Below are positions 11,333 to 25,549 of a stretch of DNA of 64,000 bases, one piece after another. The position numbers were made by a program, and so were the translations under genes. The DNA comes from Chrysophaeum taylorii (Eukaryota; Sar; Pelagophyceae; Pelagomonadales; Pelagomonadaceae): positions 271,501-335,500 of the forward strand of contig JAQMWT010000366.1 in the NCBI GenBank assembly GCA_029834535.1, in the 5' to 3' direction. Positions within the stretch are counted from its first letter, which is position 1, and the number at the start of each line of letters is the position of its first letter. The notes under the pieces were generated by a model. The model did no database searches. It was given only the letters and a program-made list of their open reading frames with translations, and had not been told where the DNA came from.

Positions 11333-14300
11333 GGTGGTGGAGGAATACGAGATTCGAGCGGCCATGTCGGTCGCAGCGGACGAGTGCATCTTGCATTCTC
11401 TACACGGTCCGGACAAGCCGTGCGCGCCCCGATCAAGCGCGCCGACGAGGAGTTCGAGAGGGACCATCGCCGTGGGAGAGTTCCACGGTCGGATACGGAG
11501 TCGTCGGAGGTGACGACGCGCGAATCGGTTCGAGCCGACGCGCAACCCGGGTACCGCTGCCGCAGGCGAGCGGAGTGAGCTTGCAGCTTACTTGGGCATT
11601 GATTGCCGAGCAGAGACGAACTCTGCTACCCGCCGGAACCGATAGATCGGTCGGTGGAAGACGCACGCGGCGACGATATTACGCGTAGCGTGGACAAGCC
11701 AACGTCCAGGAGCCGTCGGAGCAGAAGGACGACGACGACCCAGCCTTTGTGGACCCGCTCTGATTTTGGCCGATTAGAGCGAGCAGACGCCGATATGGAG
11801 GAAGACAAAGCTGAAACTGCTGACGAGCAGATACGAGAACCCGAACCTTCAACTCGTCCTGAGGGGACGAACGAACGGCATGATGATGATGATGATGATG
11901 AGGAAGAGGAGCTGAACTACAACGGCGGCGAACCGCCGAGAGCACCGCCGGCGAGGCAACCGGCAGCCCATCCATAACGTGCGCGAGACGACGAACCACC
12001 GAACATTACCGAAATATACGAAGCACATTTGCGCGATATACGTCGAGAAAATGAGCGAGCACAAGAGATCCTCATCCAGCAGATAGAAGAAGAGAATATA
12101 CGTCGCGAACGGCTACGCCAGAGGGAGATAGAAGAAATGCAAAAGCAACTGCGGCACGCACACGCTCGATCAGATGAACTATACGAGCAAGTACGATTGC
12201 TGACCCGCGAGAGGGATGAGTTGCGTACGCCGAGTCGCTCGAGGCGAGCGAGCACTCCGGAGGGAGGATCCCGACCCTCGGAAGAACCGCCGCCTACGCG
12301 AGCGCGCGCGAAAGTTAGGAAGCCGCGCGACGACGACGACGAGACTAAGGAGGAGACGCGCGACGATGGGAAGGACAACAACCAGAAGTTCCTCATGGAC
12401 TTCACCGATCGATTCGCCAGCGCGTTGGCCAAGCACGATCGCAACAAGGATCGGCGGTCAACCTCCGGATTGAAGACCGAGACGTTCAAATTGGTTCTTG
12501 ACGGTCGTGACCAGGACCAGTTCGATTTAGATGCGGATGCCGTGATGAGCACGCTATCCGAAAGGTCGCATGGAGAAGCTACGATATTTACTACCGGTCA
12601 GTTTACGCGACACGGTAGCACCGATCTTCCGCGAACATCCTACGAAGTACAAGGAAGAGTGCAAGGACCTCGATCGCCCAGCGTCTTTTTATCGACGTCG
12701 GGACGTTGACGACGAGGAAAACGGGACAGTGGTACGACGGCTACGGCGGCTGAACAAGGAGTACTGTCTCCGAATCTTAAAGTATTTTCGGTCGACTTGC
12801 CCTCTGCCTATGACGACAGAGGAGTCACTATGGAAACTTCAGAGCACGACCCAGGCGACCGTTCCGAAAAGGTCTGGGGAACGACACGTGCACGCGCACT
12901 GTGCCAAGTTTCAGAGCGAGTCGATGGCCTTCTGCTCTTCAGCAAATCGAGACACCAATGATGTTGAGATCACTTCTTATTTGATACGGGGACTGGAGTC
13001 CAGCGATCTACGATCCCGCGTGCGGACCATGCGCAGTGGGCACCCGACGACGTGTAAGACTTTTACGTCGACGTTGTCCTTGATTACGCGGCTCGAAAAC
13101 GACCACGCGACCGCGTTGGAAGAGCGAAATGACCGCAACGCAAAGAACCCGTCGAACTCGAAAAAAAAAACGCAACGACCGCCGCAGGGACGCGGAGGCC
13201 GAGCGTTGGCCTCGGGCCAAAAAGAAAAGAAACCGAAATACGAACCGCTACGAGTGGAAGACAACCCGAGCAAGTGGTACGAGCTAACTTGCAAGAGTCG
13301 TGGGTTTTCCCTCTCGACCCACGACAAGGACGAGCACGGAAACCGAGTTATTTGCAACCGCGAACCCGATGATTATTATGTCGCGATGTGCAAGCTCATC
13401 GAAAAGGATAAGAAACCTCCATCTCGAGGCAGATGGGAGAGTCGTCAGAAGAAGGACACCCAGTCGCGCGATGATGGCAGTTCGAATGCCACTCTCGGTT
13501 CGAGCGCTGCTCAAGACATTCAGAGCAGGCTCAACGACATGGGAACACAACTGACCACAGTGATGGATACAGTGAAGCACTTGAAAGATGGACAAGGCCG
13601 ATCGCCCTCTACTCGATCGAGCCGGCGAGGCTGCCTCAGTCCCCGACGCCGCGACAGGAGTCACAGCTCACGTTCGCGCCGACGGAAAGACAGCCGGAGC
13701 CCTAGTAGACATTCGCGCCGACGCCGGCGACGCAGATCACGCGACCGCGATTCTGATGGTGGGCGTTACCGAGAAGATTCGAGACATTCATCAGCTACGT
13801 TCGCGTTTACGACCCCTTGCGGTCAACAGTTACCATTAGGAGTGATGATGTACCCGAACACGGACACCCGCTCCGACAACGCAGCCGACGCTTTTGCCGC
13901 GGCCACACTCAAAGATCTCGCTCGTCCGCAGCCGGACGAGCCATCCAACGTTGTGCTGACCGATCGTCGGTCTTTGGCACCGATTTACGAGGAGATGTCG
14001 AGCGATGAACTCGAAGAGTCGAACGATGAACTCGAAGCTCCACGATACTGGGAAAGAGATTCGGACTCTGAAGACGAAGAGGCCGTACCTTGTGAAGCAG
14101 TGTCCTCGATTACGTTACTTGACGAGTCGTCCAAGGACGACCCACAGTTTGTTTTTGACGAGGAGGCCCTCGACGGCTTATCTTTGGATCCCCCCGAGAT
14201 GACCTTTGGCGACCGGACTGGCAGTGAGCCGGACATGGATTTCTGCAGCGATAGCACGGATGATCATTCGACAGTTGAGACGATGACCATTGCGAGCGAT

Positions 14301-17022
14301 GCAGACGACGATCTTACGATAGAGCTGACGTCGGGAACGACGCCATCTTTTCCTGCGGACCCCCCCGAAACGGTTTCGGTCACGACGGATCGAGCCACGG
14401 ACACGCCGCCGGAAGAAAAGGACACGAAAACGCAGAATGCATCGGACGAGAGGCTACGTGCACGGCCCGAAGACGAAAGGGGCGCTTCTCCAATTGAGCA
14501 ATGCCCGGACTTGTTACCGCCAAGAGAGGAGAGCCGTGACGGCGTCGCCGGAGTTGAGCCGAACCCAACCGAAAAAGATGGATTAAGAATAAGATTGGCA
14601 GCGTTCTCGATTTGGACGAAGCAGAGCCGACGTGGAACCTGCAGTGTTGGTGGACGAGAACGCGGAGCTTCTTGCTAAAGAAGCCACCAGAACTAAATAA
14701 TAATCGATCGATCAGCTACGGTATTGAAGCCGCAGCCGACGCGGAACCGATCGGCACCGGATGCGACGATCAACAGATGACGAATGAATCTACGGATGCA
14801 TTCTGGAAAGACGAAATGAACGATCAATGGGAAGAGGTCTTTCGCTTCAGAGAACGCCGAAGATCGGGATCCCCTACCAGCATTGATTTCCTCCGAGATT
14901 ACCATGGAGGAAGAGCGGAAGCCACCAGATTAAGAGGCTGCCGCGAGCCCCGCGTCGATGACGACGACGACAAATGATACGAGAGCTCAAGCCGCGGTGT
15001 CGATGCCCAACCCCGGCGACGAGCGACTCAGAGCCCAATGTTCTCACACCACGTTAACGCCGCGGGATGGCAAGACTATCGAAGAAGATTTGGTTACCCT
15101 CAGTTGCCTGGATACGGTCTTCGTCGCTACGTTTGCTGAATACGAGCAGTTAGGAAATGTCGAAGGAATGTGTTCTTGTCGCGAAGAGCACGACAAGTCA
15201 TCTGCTCGTGTGGCTGTTACTTCCAAGCAAGAAGTGCCGACGGTCGTCACTCAAGGCGAGGTTCTCGCAATCGGTGATATCGTTTGGTACGAAGATGAGT
15301 TGAGCGTTTCTACGATCACGAGCTTACGAAAGAATGTGAAGAACGGTACGACAAGGGGAGCCTTTCCTTCACCGTTTCCGTCGCTAGTCACTTGACGAAC
15401 TGCGACGAATCTCCCCCGCCGATGTTGCTGAGCACGGCGCAGTAGGATGCTCCAGCTACTGCTTTGAACGCGTCCTCCCGCAAACGACCCAAGCGAGACG
15501 ACGATTTCGCTCGACGGTCGGAAGAAGATGAGAAAAAGTGCCGCGAGATCACCGAAGCGGAGACCCGCCGCCGATACGAAAAGGCTCATTGGCTTCCGAC
15601 CACTTATCGCAAGGTGGTGATGCTGTTCATTGGAGCCGGAGGCAGCACTTTAGGTCTCCAACGAGCCAAATAAATATATGGGACGTCGTTTCGAGTCGTG
15701 TTAGCACTCGACTCGTCGGACACCGCCAACAAGATCCATCGTAAGAATATTCCGAATACTCCTGTGGTGCAGCACACGCTTTGTGGTCGCTATGTTACAA
15801 CCTTACGGTTGACCGAAACTTATGTACCTTACTCGGAATGGTCGTCGTCGATGTGCATCGCGTCGCCACCCTGCGTGCACTCCGCTCTGTGCAATCTGAC
15901 TTCCAGAGATGTCGGCAAGGGAGTCACCACCACCCACGGATCGATAAAATTATGCAAGATGGCTGGTTTCTTCATGTAGTTGATAGAGCAGGATGCCTCG
16001 ATTATTTCCTATGTTGCGCGTTTATACCCTTACGTGTACGTCGTCAATTTTGACGACACAACGCCCAACTTGATGAGCTGTCGCGTGCGGTTGTTGGTCT
16101 CCAGCCACCCGCTCCACTTGCGCGCAGTTCTCAATACTTGCAAGAATATGCAACAAGAATTCGCAGCCGCGCTTGGCTACGGAGACGAACGGCATTTACT
16201 TCAGATGAACAATTTAGGATCATCACGAGCCGCGACGGACGCAGCTCATACCGTTACGCGTGTCCCGCTTCGCGTAGGACCGCACCGTTCCGATTGCCGA
16301 TCTCTGAATTTGAAAATGACTGCGGAGTTGCTGACGATGCCCCTTGATTTTGATTGGGCCGGTTTCTCCAGGACGACGTCGTTGAAACACTTGGCGTCTG
16401 TCGTGCCACCAGACACGGTGGCTTTATTAGTACTCGATCTGCACAACTATGTGACCAAGGACTTTCACTCGAGCCGCGAGGCTTTGCCGTCCGCGTTGAG
16501 CTCTGCAGACCGACCGTTCGACCATTATTTGCAAATCGATGAAACCGCCCTTCGTCAAGTACAAGTTCCGCTGTTAAACACGTGCAAACGTGTCGTAAGA
16601 TGGGTGTCGACTGATGATCTCCAGGATCGCACCAAATGGAAACCCCTCGAAGTGCCTTTGCCTGACAGATGAGCCGGGGACGTCTCACGCTTCTTCTGCT
16701 GCCCCCGACGACCAAATTTGGACGTTCCGCCAGATCCTGAGCAAGATCGGGAACCGAAGATCAAGAGCGAGCCGAGCGTTCGTGTCAAAGGCGAGAAGAT
16801 CAACAAAAGCCACCCGGAAGTGAGATTCAAATACGAGAAAAAGTTCGATGTGCCGTGGAAAGATGCGCCGCGCGATGCTGATGGTGCATCGCTACCGCAA
16901 ACTCCCGAGCACGTCAAGGATAACGAAGCGATGAAAGTGAAAATTCCTACGAAGGAAGAGTTGACAAGGTTGTTCAGGAGCTTGGAATTCCTGACAATCC
17001 GCACTTAGACAATGATGCGAAA

Positions 17023-19682
17023 TTGATGCTCCGTCATTGTGTGCAATACTCGTGGGCCTTTTTCGACCCGATTATGAGACCTGTGGACTCGCCACCTGTG
17101 TCTCTACGATTCAAAGACGCGAATCCGCGACCGATTAAGATGACGCCCTACCGATTGACGCCCGAGAAGCTCGATTGTCTCCGCAAGCAGATCACTGAGT
17201 GGTGTCGCGATGGAGTCATTCGCCCGGCTAATTCACCTTGGGGCTTTCCTGTGCTGATGCTTCCCAAGAAAGGAGCCGAGATTGGAACGTCAGACGCGTT
17301 TCGCGCTGCAGTTGACTTACGTCAGATCAACGATCAATTGGTCAATGACAGTTGGCCGAACATTCGACAAGATGATGCCTTAGCTTTCCTCGCCATGCGA
17401 CGCTGGCGGACGTGCATGATATTAGATGGGGATATCACAACCTTCGTCTGGATCCGGCAGCGCAAGACGCTGTCACGATGGTTAGCCCACTTGGAGCTCA
17501 TAGTTTCTTGCGATTACCTCTGGGCGTGAAGACGGCCGGAGCTCTTTTCTGCAGGCAAGTGGCGAGCGACCTTTCGAAATGGATGTATCGTGACTTGGTT
17601 GTGTTTGTTGACGATATTATGATGGGATCCGACGATCTTCATCGACATTTACAAGTTTTGATCGAAGTTATGTGTCATTTGGCACAGAGAGGGTACAGCG
17701 GTCGAACCGCAAAATTCCACCTTCTCAAAGATGAGATAGAATATCTGGGACACATTTCGACCCCAGAAGACTTGAAGCCGAATCCGAAGACTCTGGTGGA
17801 AGCGCTGCAGAAGATGCCGATTCCAGGAGCTTTACCGAATACTTCTCCGAAGACCCAGATACGATCTTTCATCGGCATGAGCAATTACTGCCGCCGATAT
17901 GTGAAAGGCTACTCGAAGATTGTGGAGCCGCTGAGACGATTATGTCTCGAAGGCGTAACGTTCGAGTGGACGCCCGAGTGTCAAAAGGCTTGGGATACGA
18001 TTATTGAAGCTTTGGTTGATTCCCGAGGAGTCTACCACTCCGATTATGATCTGCCTTTTCAGATCCGATCCGACGCTTCCAAGGATGGACTTGGAGCATA
18101 TATCTTCCAGATTGTTGAAGTCAAGGACAAGGCAGGAAGAGTGACTCGAGAAGAACGAGTGATTGAGTACTGGAGCCGAGCAGTGCCGAAGGAGATGCGC
18201 AATTACGAGCCCCGTCGGCTGGAGCTGCTGGCTGTTATCCTTTCTCTGGAGCACTTTCGAGCCTATATTGAAGGGCACCGGACTGTTTTGGAGACCGATC
18301 ACCGAAATATTTGACGTTTTTACGTAAGGCGACGCACTCGTCTGCACAGCTTGCTCGTTGGCCGATGCGCCTCGCCAACTTTGATCCTGAACTTGGTTAC
18401 AAGCCGGGAAAGTCACCGGGAATGAGTATCCCTGACTGTCTCTCCCGCAATCCGATAGATCATGTCATCGAGACTGACGAGTTTGGAGAACATTTGAACC
18501 ACGCATATTTGGTTTTCCAAGAGCTTCCCCGACCTATCGATGACCAAGGAATTCCTGCCTCCGGCCGTCACTTTATACCGTCGTTTGTCACGACCGAACT
18601 GCCGGAAGACGAGGCAGAATATTCCGAAAAAGATCCGATGAAATAGGCAACGTCTCACGCTACTACGAGACAACGTCGGAAGCGCCGCGTGCGCGATGAG
18701 CCACAGGTCTTCAAAGACGCAGCCGCGTATAAGGATTACATTGCTAAAATTCCCGATAATATGACGCTCGATGAGATCGCGCGTGAGCAGGAAGCCGATG
18801 CTACTTGCGAGGATATTCGCTATCGAATGGCCCAAGGTCATACGCTGCGACGTTACGGAGCTAACGACCGATGTGAAGTTGCGAAGGAAATCCTTTGCCG
18901 CATTTCTGTTGATTTGCACCCGATGATTGTGGCCCCTACCACGTTGCGCAAGCGCATCATTCGACTCTACCATGACACTCCCGTTAACGTGGTCATATGG
19001 GACTTCACAGTACGATCCAGGCGATCCGGGAACGATTTTGGTGGCCCCACATGTCGAACGAAGTTGGAATCTTCATTGCCAAATGTTTAGTCTGTCAGAA
19101 AGCCCGTACGCCTGAGCCGAAACGAGCTGGACTCTTGCAGCAGCCTGTTTACGATGGTGACGGTGCTGTTCTATGCATGGATTTAATCGGGCCTTTGCCC
19201 AGCGCTGGTCCCGAGACGTATCTTCTAGTGTTTTTCGATCCGCACTCGCACTTCTTGATTTTGGATGTTTTGAAACGACAAGACTGCTGAATCCGTTCTC
19301 GAGTCTGTTGTCGTTAACATCCTCCTCACGGGCTACTTGCCCCAGATGATTCGTACCGACAACGGCAAGGAGTTTTTTTGAACAAGTTGATGCGCGAGTT
19401 TTGGAATCGTATCATGCCCAGTCGAACCCTGCTGAGCGTGTGAACCGATTTATATCAAGGCCTTCCTCCGTGCCTGCCTCCAGGACCGGAACATCACGGA
19501 TTGGCCCGACTTTTGCCCAATATATTGCGTTTTGCTACAACCGCAAATTCATTCATTCCTGGCACGCAGATTTCTCCCTTCAAGCTACGCCTGAACCGCC
19601 AGCCCATGTTGCCGACCGATCACACACTTATGGATTTCGATACCCGACTGCCGCCGAAGACTCGGTCCGATGCAGCCACTGA
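17023..19682 (+). mobile_element. pol region of the Ty3/gypsy element (RT, RNase H, integrase)
   Basis: Recognisable family hallmarks include a PANSPWGFPVLMLPKK-type RT segment and a VFVDDIMM form of the YxDD box. They are followed by an RNase H segment with RSDASKDGLGAYIFQ and the integrase zinc-finger and core blocks. The parts are in the order expected of Ty3/gypsy, and the region is broken in several places. Confidence 0.85.
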
Positions 19683-20498
19683 GACTCGCGTGAACGATTG
19701 AAGTATTATACGAAGATCGTCAACGACGCTCGTGATAAAGCTCTGAAGAAACAACGATTGGCTTACAACGCCGATCATGTCGATGTGGAATACAAGGAGG
19801 GATCGCATGTTCTGCTCTACGTTCCTTTCCTTCAGAACAAGCTTCGACCGGAGTGGCGAGGGCCGTTTGGTATCAAAGGAACGCCTTTCTCCGGTCACCT
19901 ATAGGATTGTCTCTCTCGACTCTCCGCCCGAAGAGCGTCGCGTTCATGTTAATCAGATCACGCCTGTGATGGTTCCTCCGATCGTTGATCAAGCCATCCG
20001 CAAACCCGAAGAAACTTTCCGCGACGATTATCATCAGCACGGGGAGTTTGTTGTCTTCCGGATTCCTGACCGGAAGCGCTCTGATTGGCGCAAGAAGGTC
20101 GATGTTGCCGAAGTTTACGAGCCTTACGATTACCAGAATGATCGTGGTGCTCTGCACTTCCACTCCGATTTTGTTACGAATGATGATATCTCGCTTACTT
20201 TAGACCGACCTCTCACCTTTCGAACCGCAAGCTTAAGCTTGAGTACAAGGACGTTGACGGTCGCAGTTTCACCGACACGTCCAAGATCTCTTCCAGTACA
20301 ACTCCTTGTGTCACGGATTTCGCTCCGCACGAGATTGATATGTTGGTCCCCAAGTTCACTTTATGCAGTGGTCGAGTTCCCGAACCGATCATCACCCGCG
20401 TTTACAAGAAGGTTCGTGCACGAGATGCTCGCAAGGCGAAGTCGCGCTCCTGGCGCTAGCCGCTCGCTGGGGCAGCTCGTATTCTCACCAGGGTAGTC

Positions 20499-21196
20499 CT
20501 GAAACTCCTTCCTCCTAAGGCGTATGTGGCAGTAACGCCCATCACCGCCGCTTGCCTGCCTGCCTGCCTGCCACCTGACTTACCCTGATTGTTGCCCTGG
20601 CACTGACCTTGCAATTATGGGGGGGCGTCACCTCGACACCCTCACCTGCGCTTCCACTGGAGCCAATGTACCAGGAATTTATTTGTACCCCCCTTTTAGG
20701 TTTTTTTGCTATCACCCTCATTTGATTGTCCGATTTCGAGATGGCGTGAGTGTTTACGCTGAGATCGGGCGTGTGGTGGTTTCATCCGCGGTTGGGATTG
20801 GGAGAAAGGGCTTGTTGAGGCCCCTGGTCCGGCCAAGAGGGGCGGGTATCTGAGAAAACCACTACACTTACCCCTCCCTTATCAGGGGTACCCTACCCTA
20901 CCCTACCCTATTCCGATCTGATGATGTCAGTTTTCTCTATGATATCATCTCCCTTTTCTGTGACACAACGTCACCCTGATTACGATTTCGGTGATTCAAG
21001 AGTGTCTTAATCATAAAGCAACAACCGATCCTCAAATTGTGGGGCAATATATATTAGGCGAAGAAGTTGTTTGTGGTTTTGTGGCGGGAGAACGGTTGCT
21101 TTCCACACCCGGCGACTCGATCAAGAGCTCGGGCGTGAGCGTTTACTTGACTCGAAGCAGCAGCAGGTGGTAAAATTTTCCCTGTCCGCCGCCACA
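20499..21196 (+). repeat. 3' LTR of the Ty3/gypsy element, longer than the 5' copy
   Basis: It matches the 5' LTR at both ends but holds an extra block of about 350 bp after its first 20 bases, including CCTGCCTGCCTGCC and a TACCC repeat. Either this copy gained sequence or the 5' copy lost it. It ends 137 bases before the ATG of the IQ/WW gene. Confidence 0.7.
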
Positions 21197-21333
21197 GCGC
21201 CACGCTCGTTGAACGAAAAAAAAAGGTGGCACTCGCACCAATTTTTGTTCCCAACGGATCGTAAACACGTGATTAGAAAGCCCTCTCTCTCGGTTGGAGG
21301 ATATACCAGCAGCAGCACACATATATCCATCCG

Positions 21334-24300
21334 ATGATGCTGCTCGCGCCGCTCGACCAGCGCCTCGACGTGGGTCCCCTGTGCCTGGACGCCCGGAGCC
21401 TGCGGCTGGCGCTGGTGGAGAAAAAGAAATTGGAGGTGGACGCGCGTCGGCTCGAGGAGCTCGAGATCCGTTCGAGATCGCTTTGCCGTCGTCGCCGCCG
21501 AAGACCTAGACCGCTCGTGAAATGGAAGAAAACGTCAAAGCCAGTCGTCGACGACGCGACGCGCGTCGCGCTCCAGGAGGCGACGCGGCGCGCCGAAGGG
21601 CTCCAGGCCGCCGCCTTGGAGCGCGAGCTCGGCGAGGCGTCGCCGGATGGCGTCGCGGAGGCGCCGCGTAGGCGTCCCGGCGCGCGGTCGGCGAGGCTGG
21701 GCGTGGGCTTGGCGTCGTCGAGGCTGCTTCACGCCGGGGAGGACGAGCGCCTCGCGAAGCGGCCGTTGCCGCCGCTCGAGACGAGGAAGCCGCAGCGCAA
21801 GAAGAAGGCGGGCTCGGCGTCCGAGAGACTTCGCAGAGAGCTCGAAGCTTCGGAATCGTCGCATCGCGCCCTCGAGGAGGCCGTCCTCGCGGACCTCAAG
21901 TGGGCCGCGGCCCACTGTCCCTTCACGGCGCGGGCCGCGACCCTCTGTCGTCGCTGGGCCGTCGAGAAGGTTCGGGGGCTCGTCGAGCGCGCGGTCCGAC
22001 GACGCGTTAGACTTAGGTTCGGATCGTGGCGGGAAATTACGCGACTCGCCGCGACCGCGGCTCGCGTCCGCCACTCGATGCGCGTGCTCTGCGCAACTCG
22101 CGCGATCGAGATCTCGCTCGGCCGCATCGCCCGCGCGCAACACGCAGCCTTTTTCGAATGGCGCGACGAGACGGATCGAAGGAGCGCCGAGGCTCGAGAG
22201 ACAGCGGCTTCGCGGCTGCGAGAGAAGCTCGCGCGGCCCGCGCTCGAGCGGAGGAGGAGAGCACAGCGCAGGACGTTGGAGAAAAGGGCCGCCGCCCGCA
22301 TCGCAAGAGCATGGCGGCGGTGCCGCGCCGACAAGGCAAGACGACAGTGGCTCTCGGTCGAGCGACGAAAGCGCTCGGCCGCGATCGACATTCAAAAGCG
22401 CGCGCGCGGCCGGCTCGCGAGCGCGCGGGTCCGCAGAGAGCGCGGAGCTATGTCGCTGCAGCGATGCGCGCGCCGAAAGCAGGCGCGCAGGACCACGGCG
22501 GCCGTGCGGGTGCAGGCGGCGCGCCGCGCGCACGTCGCGCGAATAATAAAATTAGCGCGCTTACGCCGAGCGGCGCTGCTGACTCGCGTCGCCCGCGGCT
22601 CGATCGGACGCGTCGAGGCCGGAGCGCGACGCGGGGCGGCGATGCGTATGACGCGGGGGGCGCGCAAAAGACTCGCCCGGCGCGCAGACGCGGCCCTCCG
22701 CATCCAGGCACGAGAGCGCCGTCGGAGGGCGACGCGTCTCCTTTGCGACGAACGGCGAAGGATCGCCGCAGCCGCCGCGACTACGGTACTACAGGCGCGC
22801 CAGCGCGGCCGCCAGGCGATGCGCCGATTCCAAGCTGCTGAGCGCACGCGTGTCGCAGCGACGCGAATCCAGGCGCGCCAGCGCGGCCGCCAGGCGATGC
22901 GCCGATTCCAAGCTGCTGAGCGCACGCGTGTCGCAGCGACGCGAATCCAGGCGCGCCAGCGCGGCCGCCAGGCGATGCGCCGATTCCAAGCTGCTGAGCG
23001 TACGCGTGTCGCAGCGACGCGAATCCAGGCGCGCCAGCGCCGCCGCCAGGCGATGCGCCGATTCCAAGCTGCTGAGCGCACGCGTGTCGCAGCGACGCGA
23101 ATCCAGGCGCGCCAGCGCGGCGCGCTTCGACGCCGGCAATGTGCTGCCGAAAAACGGCGCATCGAAGAAGAAGAAGAAGAAGAAGAAGGCGAACGACGAC
23201 GCGACGACGCCGCAACCCGGCTGCAAGCGCGCTCCCGCGGCGTGCGACGGCGCCAGCTTTATTATGCCGCCGCAGCCAAACGACGACGGCACCAGGCGGC
23301 ATTGTCTGCGGCGCGCCTCCTCGAGGAGGAAAAAGAACGCGACCGAGCCGCGACGCGGCTGCAAGCGAGGCAGCGAGGACGGCGGTCCCGCGATCGACGG
23401 CGAGCTGCGGCGCGTCTCCTCGAAGAAGAAAACGAACGCGACCGAGCCGCGACGCGGCTGCAAGCGCGGCAGCGCGGCGCGCGACAGCGCGGGCTATATA
23501 CCGTGGAACGCGCGAGGATCAGCGAGCTGCGAGTGGCCTCTACCATCCTCGCGACCTCTACGGCGAGCGGCGCGATCATCGCGGCACTGGCGGGTTGCCG
23601 TCGAGCCCACCTCGGCGCCGCGCGGATTCAGTCTCGCGCGAGAGGGGGACTCGAGCGCGCTAGAAGAGGACGACGACGACAGGTGGAAACACCGCCCGAC
23701 TCACGAACTGCCGCCGTGCGGATTCAGTCTCGCGCGAGAGGGGGACTCGAGCGCACTAGAAGAAGACGGAAAAATCAACAAGATTCCAAGGAAGGACGTT
23801 CCCCGGTTCGCCTGGCGGCCGCGCGCCGCATCCAGTCTTTCGTCCGGTCGCGCCTCGCGCGCCGCAAGTTCCTCGCGCGCCGCGCCGCGCAGCGAGAGGC
23901 TTTGGGCGCGCTCGCGGCCGCTTCGGCGCGAGCGACGGACGCGGCACGCAGTCACCAGCGCGTCGTCGCGGACGAGGTCGCGAGTTGGCTCGCGCGCTTT
24001 AGAGGCCCGCCGGCAGGAGCCGCCCCGCCCGTCTCGGAGCAGATCGTCGAACATTCGGGCCTAATCAGCCAAGAGGCTTGCCGTACTAGAGTCGGCAGCA
24101 CGCCGCGCGTCGTCGAGGGTGCCATCGACCAAGATATAGAAGGTTCTGTCGTCGCCTCCTCGACGAGACTCGAGCCAACTCTCGAGGCTACGCCGCGCGT
24201 CGTCGAGAAACGGGAGGAGAATAAAAGCGTGGTGGCGGCTCTTGAATCCCCGGCCGAGGCTGAGCAATGCTCGGTGTTCGAGGTGACGGCGGGCCATCCT

Positions 24301-25010
24301 GTTTCGGCACCAGCTGTTGTCGAGGGGTCAGCCCGACTCGAAACGATGGAGCGAGGACTGACCTCGACTCGGGAAGAAGAAGTTTCTGCCGTCGAGCCGC
24401 AACACGCTGCTTCATTTCACGAGGATACGCCTCTTTGCGTCGACCACAAAGAGGAGGTTGTCGTCGAGTACCCTGCCGGGGAGAAGGAGGAACTGCTGCC
24501 CCCGCGAGATGACCCTAGTAGCGTCGTCGTCGAAGAGGCCCTTGACGAGGCATCTGCGCAGTCCGCCGAGCAGAAGAATATGGTGAGCGTCGTCGAGCGG
24601 CCCGCAGAGGAAAACGTCGCTGCGCCAGCTGTCGAAGAGCCAAGTCAAGGTGCGGACGAAAGACGACCATCGTCGCAGCCAGAAGCACGCGGTCGTGATG
24701 AAGAGAGAGTTGCAGCGCCATCCACGACGGGGGCGGGTGTCGACGAACCGATTGAAGAAGAAGATGTTGAGCTGCGAACCTTTTCTGGTGAGAAAAAACC
24801 TCGAGGTGGACACTCCTCGCCACTCGAAAAAAAGATGTACGACGAGGAATCAGCGGTGGTTTTTGTTTCTCGAGAAGAGTCTCCTCCAGTCGAGATCGCG
24901 GTTGTTGAGCGGTCAGGCGAGAGTGCTGCTGGACTCTGCGCGCACGAGGAGGTGCCTGTGGTCGAAGCTCGGATCGTCGTTGAGGATATGGCGCTGGAAC
25001 AAGGCACCTC

Positions 25011-25041
<31 letters not shown>

Positions 25042-25353
25042 GAAGGGCGGCCGGCGGACGTCGCCGAGAACAAGGAGCCTGCTGCGTTGCCGGGCCCCGC
25101 CGAGGAGCCGAATCCACCTCGAGCGCGTCCTCGCGTCGAAGAGACCGGCGAGGAGCTCGAGAAGGCGCCGCCTCCGATCGTCGAAGAGGCTGGTACTCAG
25201 ACGAAGGAAGAAGAAGACTGGCCAGCCGTGGTCTCGGAGCGCGTAGTACTACGGAGGCCAGACGAAGAAGATGATGACGTCAAGATGATCGCTGCTTGTT
25301 CGCACAACCCCGCTTGCACGCGTAACACTGCCGACAACAACGTTGTTGCCATC

Positions 25354-25388
<35 letters not shown>

Positions 25389-25485
25389 GGAGGCACGAGA
25401 GCCTCGTGTAGAGAGACAGCCGCCGCGGGTCGAAGGCCAAATGGTGGTCGCCGTTGGGGGGGGGAAGGTGGTGTCTCCCGTGGTG

Positions 25486-25549
<64 letters not shown>

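Larger units (their letters stand above)
11000..21196 (+). mobile_element. Ty3/gypsy LTR retrotransposon, broken
   Basis: About 10.2 kb is bounded by related direct repeats (about 11000-11332 and 20499-21196). The parts occur in gag-pol order on the plus strand: a charged, coiled-coil gag-like region (about 12.0-14.7 kb, with Arg/Ser-rich stretches), a poorly conserved stretch, then reverse transcriptase (about 17.0-17.9 kb), RNase H (about 17.9-18.5 kb), integrase (about 18.9-19.7 kb) and a short tail. The domain order RT-RNase H-integrase places it in the Ty3/gypsy group. It is a fossil with roughly ten breaks across the coding region. Its age is moderate, because the LTRs have diverged noticeably and differ by a block of about 350 bp. 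Confidence 0.85.
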
